A DNA stretch of 64,000 bases, from assembly GCA_036496265.1 (NCBI GenBank), contig DASXLL010000366.1:1-64000 (forward strand), read 5' to 3'. The DNA comes from CAYLLN01 sp036496265. GTDB lineage: Bacteria > Planctomycetota > Planctomycetia > Pirellulales > Pirellulaceae. Made by a program: the position numbers and the translations under genes. Below, piece after piece: positions 41,605 through 51,400 of the stretch; positions within the stretch are counted from its first letter, which is position 1, and each line of letters starts with the position of its first letter. A model generated the notes under the pieces. The model worked only from the letters and a program-made list of their open reading frames with translations. It had not been told where the DNA came from and searched no databases.

Positions 41605-43716
41605 TCACATTTTGCTGAGCGCGTTTTTAACTTGCGCTGCACCGACGATTGGCGCCCGGCACGTGAAGTTTTGACAGATGTAGAGCGTCGGTTGGCCATT
41701 GATCGCCGTACGATCCGCAAACAGCGGTTCGAGCAATGCTGATTGCTTAGACGATGGCGGACGCAGCGCAACGACAGCGTTGGGTAGGAACGTATGGTGT
41801 ATAAGCTGCTGAAGCTCGGTGTTTTCTTCGTAGCTTTTGCCGCCGATCAAAACAAGCTCTTGGATCGGACCGCGCCACAAATCGAGAGCGATGAGCATCT
41901 GGCCGGAAGCCGCGGGCATTTTTTCGAGCGTTGATTTGGCGAAAGCGAGTGTGCGGCTGGCGGATTCAAGATAGGTGGCGTTTCCGAGCAGCTTGCCGAG
42001 GCGAATCAGCGCCGTGGCGGCCATGGCGTTGCCGCTCGGAATGCTGGCGTCGTGCAGGTCTTTATTGCGGGCGATGAGTTGCTCGTGATCGTCTGCGGTG
42101 TAGAAAAAGCCGCCGCTGGTTTTGTCTTCGAAGTGCTGGACCAATAAGTCGGCCAGCCGATTGGCCTCGTCGATCCAGCTTTCCCTGAACGTCGCTTCAT
42201 AGAGCGTGATCAGGGCATTGATGAGGTACGAATAGTCGTCGAGATAGGCGTCGAGCTTGGCTTTGCCGTTGCGCCAGGTATGCAGCAGTCGGCCATCCGG
42301 ACGCGACATTTCGTTGCGGACGAAATTGGCGGCTTTCTCAGCCGCGGCAAGGTATTGGGGCTGATCGAGGATTACGGCGGCGCGAGCTAACGCGTCAATC
42401 ATCAGCGCGTTCCAACTCGTGAGAACCTTGTCGTCCTTGCCGGGACGGATGCGCTGGTCGCGGATTTTCAATAGCTTTTCACGCGAGGCGGTGAGTTCGG
42501 TCTTGAGCTCGTCGGCGTTCCAGCCTTTGAGAGCGGCACATTGCTCGATCGTCTTTGGCAAATTGAGAATACTCTTGCCATGCTCGAAGTTGGCCGCGTC
42601 GCTGACATCATAGACGTAGCAAAAGCGCTCGGCGGCTGCGTCCCCGAGGGCGTTTTTTATCTCGACTGGCGTCCATACGTAGAATTTTCCTTCTTCCCCT
42701 TCGCTATCGGCGTCTTCGGTGCTGTGAAAACCGCCGCCGGCGTCGGTCATGTAATTGAGGATGTAGTCGCACGTCTCGTGAGCGATGCGGGCAAAGCGTT
42801 CTTCGCGGGTGGCGAGATAGGCGTCTAGATACGCACTCGTGAGCAGCGCGTTGTCGTACAGCATTTTCTCGAAATGCGGGACGAGCCAGCGCTCATCGAC
42901 GCTGTAGCGAGCAAAGCCGCCGGCGAGGTGGTCGTAGATGCCGCCGGCTGCCATTTTGTCGAGCGTAAGCGTGGCCATGTCGAGCAGATGCTGTTTCGGC
43001 TCGCGCTTGTAGAGCCGCAGCAAGAGTTGGAGGTCCATGCTGTGCGGAAATTTTGGAGCAGAGCCGAAGCCGCCGTGGCGCGAGTCGAAGGCGCGTTGGA
43101 GGGCGCGCGAGGCGTTATCGAGGATTTGAACCGCGTCGGAAGACGAAATACCCTCACCCCGGCCCTCTTCCAAGGGGAGAGGGGGCGGCGGGGCGGCGTT
43201 TTCAGCCTCCGCGTCACCGCCAGCTTGCAAGTAGCTCGTCAGTTCTTCCGCTTGCCGCAGCAACCCTTCGCGGCGATTCCGCCAGGCGTCGTTCACCGCT
43301 ACGAGAACTTGCTCAAAGCCGGGCATGCCCATCCGCGGAGTTGGCGGCCAATACGTGCCGCCATAGAACGGTTTCAAATCGGGAGTGAGAAACATCGACA
43401 TCGGCCAGCCGCCGCGGCCGGTCATGATCTGCACGGCGTTCATGTAAATCTGATCGAGATCGGGGCGCTCCTCGCGATCGACCTTGATTGAGATGAAATG
43501 CTCATTGAGATACCGCGCGATCGGCTCATTCTCAAAACTCTCATGCTCCATCACGTGGCACCAGTGACAGGCCGCATAGCCAATGGAGAGGAAGATCGGC
43601 CTATCCTCCTTCTTCGCCCGCTCAATCGCGTCAGCACCCCACGGATACCAGTCCACCGGGTTGTTTTGGTGCTGGAGGAGGTAGGGGCTGGATTCGGTGG
43701 CGAGGTGGTTGGGCAT
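41605..43716 (-). CDS. Thioredoxin-domain DUF255 protein (YyaL/spermatogenesis-associated protein 20 family)
   Basis: 703 residues. The N-terminus, NHLATESSPYLLQHQNNPVDW, is the family signature. The thioredoxin-like active site is CHWC (Cys50-Cys53), followed by DREERPDLDQIYM and a GGWPMSMFLTPDLKPFYGGT segment. The remainder is an alpha-toroid glycoside-hydrolase-like domain (MDLQLLLRLYKREPKQHLLD, GGFARYSVDERWLVPHFEKM, NALMIDALARAAVIL). The function is not established. Around residues 175-190 is a Pro/Glu/Gly-rich insert (PPPPLPLEEGRGEG) encoded by a G/C-rich inverted repeat at about 43150-43195, in frame, typical of inserted palindromic elements. Confidence 0.92.
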   Translation of the reverse strand: MPNHLATESSPYLLQHQNNPVDWYPWGADAIERAKKEDRPIFLSIGYAACHWCHVMEHESFENEPIARYLNEHFISIKVDREERPDLDQIYMNAVQIMTGRGGWPMSMFLTPDLKPFYGGTYWPPTPRMGMPGFEQVLVAVNDAWRNRREGLLRQAEELTSYLQAGGDAEAENAAPPPPLPLEEGRGEGISSSDAVQILDNASRALQRAFDSRHGGFGSAPKFPHSMDLQLLLRLYKREPKQHLLDMATLTLDKMAAGGIYDHLAGGFARYSVDERWLVPHFEKMLYDNALLTSAYLDAYLATREERFARIAHETCDYILNYMTDAGGGFHSTEDADSEGEEGKFYVWTPVEIKNALGDAAAERFCYVYDVSDAANFEHGKSILNLPKTIEQCAALKGWNADELKTELTASREKLLKIRDQRIRPGKDDKVLTSWNALMIDALARAAVILDQPQYLAAAEKAANFVRNEMSRPDGRLLHTWRNGKAKLDAYLDDYSYLINALITLYEATFRESWIDEANRLADLLVQHFEDKTSGGFFYTADDHEQLIARNKDLHDASIPSGNAMAATALIRLGKLLGNATYLESASRTLAFAKSTLEKMPAASGQMLIALDLWRGPIQELVLIGGKSYEENTELQQLIHHTFLPNAVVALRPPSSKQSALLEPLFADRTAINGQPTLYICQNFTCRAPIVGAAQVKNALSKM

Positions 43717-43782
43717 GGGAGGATGTGCGGAATGCGGAGTATTTGAAGCGATCCATTGCAGTTAGTGTGCCGTGTTGAGTGG

Positions 43783-44178
43783 CTATGGAACGTGCCTCTT
43801 CAAGTCCGCGACTAGATCGAAATGCGGATCAGTCGTGTACACGGCATAGCTTCGACTGCGTGCGACGGCTGCCAGGATTAAATCGCTTTGAGGCAGTGTA
43901 TGGCCCCGTGTCGTTAGTTGACGGCCCAATTGGGCAGCCGAGCGCCATTCGTCCCATGAAGGCTCAAGGAAATGAATGCCACGGAGCGTAGAGGCGACCC
44001 AGTCTGCCTGATCATCGCGACGGAAGCCGATCAAGACCTCGGCGAGGATAGGACCAATCAGCGCCGCATGATCGTCATCAAGTAGCAAGTCAACGGCGCG
44101 TTTGTCGGCAGAACGAGGACGATTGAAGAATTGCACCCAGATGCAGGTGTCAATCAGCACCAGATCGCGCATCGCCAT
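43783..44178 (-). CDS. PIN-domain ribonuclease toxin (VapC)
   Basis: 131 residues. The four acidic PIN positions appear intact: LVLIDTCIWV (Asp), ILAEVLIGFR (Glu), LPQSDLILAAVA (Asp) and YTTDPHFDLV (Asp). VapC toxins cleave tRNA or rRNA. The gene starts within the last codons of the upstream antitoxin (29-bp overlap), supporting cotranslation. An internal Met two codons later is an alternative start. Confidence 0.9.
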   Translation of the reverse strand: MAMRDLVLIDTCIWVQFFNRPRSADKRAVDLLLDDDHAALIGPILAEVLIGFRRDDQADWVASTLRGIHFLEPSWDEWRSAAQLGRQLTTRGHTLPQSDLILAAVARSRSYAVYTTDPHFDLVADLKRHVP

Positions 44179-44383
44179 CGGACTTCCTCAGTTCAGCCGC
44201 TTCCAGAGCTTTCCAATTGTCGTCCATTGTGACCTGGCCTGAAAGCGACTTGAGCTGAAGGCGGCGGGCGAGACGCAGATACTCGGTCATTGCCGAGCGG
44301 ACCGCAGCAGTCGGCTCGGCTTCCTTGGTAAAGGCCTTCAACTCCGCAATTTCTTGTTCGGAAAGATCGATGATGGTGGGCAT
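44150..44383 (-). CDS. VapB-type antitoxin
   Basis: 77 residues from the ATG at 44383; upstream in-frame codons lie beyond the -10 of the likely promoter. It has a short N-terminal segment, MPTIIDLSEQEIAELKAFT, and a helical body (PTAAVRSAMTEYLRLARRLQ), ending Asp/Lys/Gly-rich. The fold is unclear: it may be a small RHH- or VapB-like antitoxin. The call rests on position and overlap with a clear PIN toxin. Confidence 0.75.
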   Translation of the reverse strand: MPTIIDLSEQEIAELKAFTKEAEPTAAVRSAMTEYLRLARRLQLKSLSGQVTMDDNWKALEAAELRKSDGDARSGAD

Positions 44384-44389
44384 GATGCG

Positions 44390-44421
44390 ATTATAGCACT
44401 CTCCTGTTTCGTTTGTATAAT
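44390..44421. promoter_or_regulatory. Two divergent -10 elements
   Basis: TATAAT appears on the minus strand at 44395-44390, seven bp upstream of the vapB ATG, and again on the plus strand at 44416-44421, twenty-five bp before the GTG at 44446. The two are symmetric, so each promoter's -35 zone overlaps the other's -10, implying mutually exclusive use. -35 elements are weak. Confidence 0.5.
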
Positions 44422-44445
44422 CACGTGCAGCGGCGGAGGTCAAAA

Positions 44446-44673
44446 GTGACCATTGAACAACTACGAACGACACTGGGCACGAAACCGTTTCAGCCGTTCA
44501 CGGTGCGAATGGCCGATGGGCGGCAATTTGCGATTCCGCATCCTGATTTTTTGTCGATGTCGCCTACCGGTCGGACGGCGGTTATTTTTCATTCCGACGG
44601 CTCGGCAAGCATTGTGGATTTGTTGCTGATGACGGAGCTAGAGCTCTCGCCGGGGGCGAAGGCGGGAATGTAA
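44446..44673 (+). CDS. Small conserved protein of unknown function
   Basis: 75 residues, starting at GTG 44446, which has GGAGG 6 bp upstream; a TTG upstream at 44413 would lie before the predicted transcription start. The sequence TKPFQPFTVRMADGRQFAIP, then HPDFLSMSPTGRTAVIF, then IVDLLLMTELEL resembles a family of short proteins common in planctomycetes, with an antiparallel beta plan. The role is unknown. Adjacent to a VapBC pair and divergently transcribed from it. Confidence 0.7.
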   Translation: MTIEQLRTTLGTKPFQPFTVRMADGRQFAIPHPDFLSMSPTGRTAVIFHSDGSASIVDLLLMTELELSPGAKAGM

Positions 44674-44695
44674 ATGCCTCGGCCAGTAGGGTTTT

Positions 44696-45268
44696 ATGGA
44701 TGCATTTGAGCGCGTCGTCGTCAGCCTCTTGGAGCGCGAAGGCTTTTGGGTTCGTTCATCCATCAAAGTTGAACTAACAAAGGCCGAAAAAGTTCAGATT
44801 GGACGGCATTCTTCGCCCCGATGGGAGCTGGATGTCGTCGCCTACAAACCAAAGACTAATGAGTTATGGGTCGTCGAATGTAAATCTTATCTGGACTCGC
44901 GTGGCGTTCAGATCTGCGCATTTAATGGGAAGAACGAGGGGTTCGCGAAGCGGTTTAAGTTATTTTGCGAACCGCGGACACGCGAAGTTGTCTTTCATCG
45001 CCTGGAGCAGCAACTCCTTGAGTGCGGCGCGATCCGCAAGAATCCGAAAATAAAACTATGTCTTGCAGCCGGACGCATCGCGACTGCTAAGGATCGTGAT
45101 GCACTTCGGACCCACTTTTCGGAAAGAGGCTGGATTCTATGGGATGAGGAATGGATCGCCGAACGCTTGGCCACAGTGGCAAAGGGCGGGTACGAAAACG
45201 ATGTAACGGCGGTCGTGGCAAAGTTACTTCTACGTGGCACACCAAAAAAGCTCTTTACCCAAGCGTAA
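44696..45268 (+). CDS. PD-(D/E)XK nuclease-superfamily protein
   Basis: 190 residues. The core RWELDVVAYKPKTNELWVVE then CKSYLDSRG contains Asp46 and the E-x-K pair (Glu61-Cys-Lys63) spaced as in PD-(D/E)XK nucleases. The first 20 residues, FERVVVSLLEREGFWV, give the helix that supplies an acidic residue in this fold. The C-terminus has a second conserved-looking part (RTHFSERGWILWDEEWIAER). It could be a stand-alone restriction- or repair-type nuclease. It ends 145 bp upstream of the double uvrA on the same strand, which may or may not be functional. Confidence 0.7.
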   Translation: MDAFERVVVSLLEREGFWVRSSIKVELTKAEKVQIGRHSSPRWELDVVAYKPKTNELWVVECKSYLDSRGVQICAFNGKNEGFAKRFKLFCEPRTREVVFHRLEQQLLECGAIRKNPKIKLCLAAGRIATAKDRDALRTHFSERGWILWDEEWIAERLATVAKGGYENDVTAVVAKLLLRGTPKKLFTQA

Positions 45269-45413
45269 GTCTAGAATCCGCCGTCCTCCCCTCGCCCGAA
45301 ACGCCCCAAACGCGGTAAAATATGGGGTTCCCTCACGGAAGACCTCTAGCCGATGCTCACGCTGCGTGGGCGCGGCGGCTAAGCACCGGTGCTCGGGCCG
45401 GTAACACGGAAAA

Positions 45414-48400
45414 ATGCCTGCTTCGGACATCGTTATCAAGGGCGCGCGGGAGCATAATCTGCGCGATGTGTCGTTGGTTCTGCCGCGGAACCAACTCATT
45501 TGCTTGACGGGAGTTAGCGGCAGCGGGAAGAGCTCGCTGGCGTTCGACACGCTGTATGCCGAAGGGCAGCGGCGGTATGTCGAGAGCCTGTCGAGCTATG
45601 CCCGGCATTTTCTGGGGCAGATGCCGAAGCCGGACGTCGATTATATCGGCGGTCTGGCTCCCTCGATCTCGATTAGCCAGAAGACGGCGGGGAACAACCC
45701 GCGTTCGACGGTCGGCACGATCACCGAGATTTACGATTTTTTACGGGTGCTCTACGCGCGTGTCGGGCAGGGGCATTGCCCGCAGTGTCAGCGGCCGATC
45801 ACGGCTCAGTCGCGTGAGGAGATTCTGGCGCGGATCGAGCAGCTTCCTGCAGGGACCAAATTCAGCGTGCTCGCGCCGCTGTTTCGGCAGCAAAAGGGTG
45901 AATACAAGGACCTGTTTGAGGATTTGCTCAAGCAAGGTTTCGTGCGGGCGCGGGTCGATGGCGAAATCCAGCAGCTCAACGATGATTTGTCGCTGGATCG
46001 GCAAATGCGGCATGACATTGAAGTCGTCGTCGATCGGCTGGTGATGAAAGGCGACGTGCGCCCGCGGCTGGCGGAGGCGGTGGAGTTGGCGCTGAAGATG
46101 GGGAAGGGGAATTTGATCGTTGCGATCGAATCGTCAGTCTCCAACTCTCCCCCTCCCCCCCTCGCCCCCTCTGACGATGAAGGAGAGGGGGAGAGAGGGA
46201 GAGGGGGGGAGAAGAAGAAACAGCGGGGGAAGCTGCGTGAGGGGGATGTTCCGTTTTCGTCGGATTATGCCTGTACGAAGTGCGGTCTGTCGTTCGAGCC
46301 TCCGAGCCCACAGCTTTTCAGCTTCAACAGTCCTCAAGGCATGTGTCCCGAGTGCGACGGCCTCGGGGTGAAATATTCGTTCGATCCCGATCTTTTGGCG
46401 ACTTCGCCCAAGGCGTCGTTCAAGGAAGGCTGCTTCGAATTCATCGGCGCGTGGCACGATTTGGGCCGTTGGCGGCGGCATATCTATCAGGGCGTCGCCG
46501 ACACGATGGAGCGGAAGCTCGGCCTGGAAAGCGGCACGCTGCTGGAGACACCGTGGCAGAAGCTCGACGACGAACAGCGCAAGATTTGGCTCTATGGGGT
46601 GGGCAAAGAGCACATCACGTTTACCTGGCGCGGCGGAAATAAACCGATGATGTATGGCGGCCGCTTTGAAGGCCTCGTGTCCGACCTCACAACCCGCTAC
46701 AAAGCCACGAAAAGCAGCACGCATCTTAAGCAGCTCGAAAAATACATGCGGATGGTGCGCTGCCCGGCATGTCATGGGCAGCGGCTGGTGCCGCAGGCGC
46801 GGGCGGTGAGAATCAAGGGGACAGGGGACAGGGGACAGGGGACAGGGGAAAGCCTAACGTTGCCTGAAATTTGCGGGTTGGCGGTGAATGAGGCGGCGGA
46901 GTTTTTCAAGGAACTCGATCTCACACCGACGCAACAAACCATCGCCGCCGAAGCCCTCAAGGAAATCCGGACTCGCCTCGGTTTCCTCATCGACGTCGGC
47001 CTCGAATACCTCGCATTGGATCGCACCGCTCCAACGCTTTCCGGCGGTGAATCGCAGCGAATTCGCCTGGCCAGTCAGATCGGCAGCGGGCTGGTAGGTG
47101 TGCTTTACATTCTGGACGAGCCGTCGATCGGATTGCACCCGCGAGACAACGATCGCCTGCTGAAAACGCTGCGGCGACTGCGCGACATGGGCAACACGGT
47201 CGTTGTCGTCGAGCACGACGAAGAAACGATGTGGGCCGCCGATCAGATCATCGACTTCGGCCCCGGACCCGGCGTTCGCGGCGGCGAGCTGGTGGTTCAA
47301 GGTCCGCCGGGCGAAGTCATCAACAACAAACACAGCCTCACGGGCAAATTTTTGTCCGGCGAGAAGCAGATCGAGATTCCGAAAGAGCGACGCCAAGGCA
47401 ACGGCAATTTCCTCAAGATACTCGGCGCGACGCACAATAATTTGAAAGATGTTGACGTTGAAATCCCACTCGGTGCCTTCGTTTGCATCACTGGCGTCAG
47501 TGGCAGCGGCAAGAGTTCGCTCGTGAGCGACATCATCGTCGAGACATTGCACCGCGATCTCAACAAAGGCGAGGGCAGTCCGGGCGCGCACCGCGCTATC
47601 GAGGGTCTGGAACATCTCGACAAGCTCATCGCCATCGATCAAACGCCCATCGGCCGCACGCCGCGGTCGAATCCCGGCACGTATATCAAGGTCTTCGACG
47701 AAATCCGCGATCTATTCTGCCAATTGCCCGAAGCCAAACGTCGCGGCTACAAACCCGGCCGCTTCAGCTTCAACGTCGAAGGCGGCCGCTGTGAAGCCTG
47801 CGAAGGCAACGGCAGCACCCGCCTCGAAATGGATTTTCTCGCCGATGTGTGGGTGACGTGCCCGGTGTGCGAGGGCAAGCGATTCAGCCGCGAGACGCTG
47901 GAAGTCAAATTCAAGGACAAATCGATCGCCGATGTCCTGGAGATGGATATCCAACAGCTTTTGGTCCTTTTCGAAAACGTCCCGCACGTACGGCATAAGC
48001 TACAGACATTGCATGATGTTGGTTTGGATTACATCAAGCTGGGCCAGGCATCGCCGACGCTGTCCGGCGGCGAAGCGCAGCGGATCAAGCTGGCACGGGA
48101 ACTGGTGAAGAAAAGCACCGGCAAGACCCTCTACCTGCTCGACGAGCCCACCACCGGCCTCCACTTCGCCGACGTGCAGCTTCTCTTGAAAGTGCTCCAC
48201 GATTTCGTCGCCGCCGGCAATACCGTCCTCGTTGTCGAGCACAACCTCGACGTCATTAAAACGGCCGATTGGCTCATCGATCTCGGCCCCGAAGGTGGTG
48301 ACGCGGGCGGACAAATCGTCTGCTGCGGCACGCCGGAGCAAATAGCTGACTACGCGGCGGAAAGACGAGAGGGCGAGGGGGAGAGAGGGCGAGGGGGAGA

Positions 48401-51400
48401 AGTCAAAAATGGAAAGTCTCCCACTCTCCCCTTCTCCCCCTCTCCCCCTCCTTTGCGATCGCATACGGGCGAATCGCTTGCCCCCGTCCTCGACGGCTCC
48501 TACGCCGCCGCGATGCGCGACGCCGCCGCGAATCTCAACGGCAATGGGAATGGCAAGAAAAATGGCAAGGCGAGCAAAAAAGTCGAGCTCGCCACGCACA
48601 TCGTCGTCCGCGGCGCGAAGCAGCACAACTTGAAGGGCGTCGATGCCCGCATCGAGCGGGACAAGATGACGATCTTCTGCGGCAAAAGCGGCAGCGGCAA
48701 AAGCTCGCTGGCGATGGACACGATTTACGCCGAAGGCCAGCGGCGGTATGTCGAATCTCTAAGCGCTTACGCCCGTCAGTTCGTGGCTCAAATGCAAAAG
48801 CCGGTTGTCGATCATATCGACGGCCTGTCACCGGCTATCGCCATCGAGCAAAAAAACCTCGGCCACACGCCCCGCTCCACAGTCGGCACCGTCACCGAGA
48901 TTTACGACTACCTCCGCATCCTCATGGCCCGTCTGGGTCAGCTTCATTGCCCTGAGTGCGAAGTTCCCGTCGGCACGCAGACGGCCGATCAGGTCGTCGA
49001 TAGCGTTCTGGCCGAGCCGGCCGGATCACGCCTCTATTTAATGGCTCCCGTAGAAGTCGAAGTGGGCCAACAATACACAGCCGTCTGGGATCAGCTTCGG
49101 GCGACTGGCTACAGCCGCGTTCGCATCGACGGTGTGACGTATGCACTCGACCAAGTGCCGACAATCGATCGCCGTCGCAAACACAAAGTCGAAGTCGTCA
49201 TCGACCGCATTGTCGTGAAGCCGGAAAACCGCTCACGCATCGCCGGCACGATCGAAAACGCCCTGGCGCTCGGCAAAGGAGTGATGCACATCGCCCGCGT
49301 GCAGGAAGACGTGCCGGAACATCGCTGGGAAACGATCGTTCACAGCCAGCACCTCGCCTGCCACAAGTGCGGCCGCAGCTTCGAGCCGCTCACGCCGCAC
49401 AGTTTTTCGTTCAACAGCCCGCTGGGATGGTGCAAAACGTGCGAAGGCCTCGGCGTGCAAATCGGCGCCAATCCGGCCGCGCTGTTGCGCGACCCGAAGT
49501 TAACTCTTGCCGAAGGCACACTTGATCTGTGGCCGAATCTGCAGTTGCCGCTGGCGAAAGGGATGCTGGAAGCGTTCGGTCGCGGCACAGGAATACCGCT
49601 GGATGTGCCGTTCGAGCGGCTGAGTGCGCGGCATCGGCGGATGATTTTGCATGGGACGGCTGAACAGTGGTTTGAAGTTCAGTCCAAAGCCCAAGGTCCG
49701 AAGTCCAAAGTGCAGAGTAAGATCGCATTTCGCTTCCAATTCAAAGGCCTTTACCCCGCCATCGACGAAGCCTCGCGTCTCGCCCCGAGTTTGAGATTGA
49801 AACTGGAGCATCTGGTCGGCGAAGTCGATTGCTCCACCTGCGACGGCAGCCGCTTGCGCGACGAGGCAGCCGCGGCCCGTTTTCGGAACCGTAATATCGG
49901 CGAGCTCGGCAAGCTTTCACTCGGCGAATTGGCGAGCGAAATCGCGGCTTGGAAGCTCTCCAAATCGGAACAAAAAATCGCTGGCGAACTCCTCCGCGAG
50001 ATCAACGGCCGCGTGCAATTTTTGCTCGATGTGGGCCTCGACTATCTCTCGCTCTCGCGGCCAGCGGCCAGCCTTTCCAACGGCGAGGCCCAGCGCATTC
50101 GACTGGCTAGTCAACTCGGCAGCGGCTTGTGCGGCGTGCTTTACGTCCTCGATGAGCCCACGATCGGCTTGCATCCGCGCGACAACACGCGGCTGCTGCG
50201 AGCGCTGCAAAAGCTGCGCGACCTCGGCAACACGCTCATCGTCGTCGAGCACGACCGCGAAGTCATCGAAAACGCCGACCGCGTTTTGGATTTCGGCCCC
50301 GGTGCTGGCCGCCTCGGTGGCCAGATCGTCGCTGATGCCACGCCTGACAAGCTTGGCAAGGCCAGCGGATCGGTAACGGGCCCATATATAAGTGGCAAAA
50401 AGGCGATCGCGGTGCCGACGAACAGGAGAATCGGGGACTCGGGATTCGGGACTCGGGATTTGGGAGAAAAACCGAGTTCCAAGTCCAAGACTCAACGTCC
50501 AAAGTCAGCGCCCCCCAGCCCCGAGCCCCGAACCCCGAACCCCTGCCTGGAAATCCTCGGCGCTCGCCACAACAATTTAAAGAACATTGATGTCAAGTTT
50601 CCCCTGGGAACACTGACCGCCATCACCGGCCCCAGCGGTAGCGGCAAGAGCACGCTCGTCGATGAAATTCTCTATGCCGGTATCGCTCGCAAGCTCCATC
50701 GAGCGTCGCTCGTTCCCGGCAAGCACGATGAAATCCGCGGCTTGGAACATATCAACAAAGTGATTCAGGTCGATCAGCAGCCGCTCGGCAACTCGCCGAC
50801 GAGCAACCCGGCAACATACACCGGCGCGTTTGAGCTAATCCGGCAACTTTTTGCACAACTGCCCGAAGCAAAGTTACGGGGATATTCGGCCCGCCGCTTC
50901 AGCTTCAATGTCCCCGGCGGCCGCTGCGAAGCCTGCGAAGGCAATGGCCAACGCCGCATCGAAATGCACTTTCTGCCCGATGTGTGGGTCGAATGCGAAA
51001 CCTGCCGCGGCAAACGCTACAACCCCGAAACTCTCGGTGTGACATTCCACGGCCATTCGATCAGCGACGTGCTCGACATGACCTGCGGCGACGCCGTCAA
51101 ACTATTCGATAACATCCCCAAAATCCGCCGCATCTTGCAGACACTCTGCGACGTGGGGCTCGATTATTTGACGCTGGGCCAGGCGGCACCAACTCTATCC
51201 GGCGGCGAAGCCCAACGCGTCAAGCTCGCCGCCGAGCTCGCGCGGCCCGACACGGGTCGTACACTCTATCTCCTTGATGAGCCCACCACTGGCCTCCATT
51301 TCGACGATCTCGCCAAGCTGCTCGAGGTCCTGCAACGCCTCGTCGATCTCGGCAATACCGTTGTCGTCATCGAGCACAATCTCGACATCATTAAGTCCTG

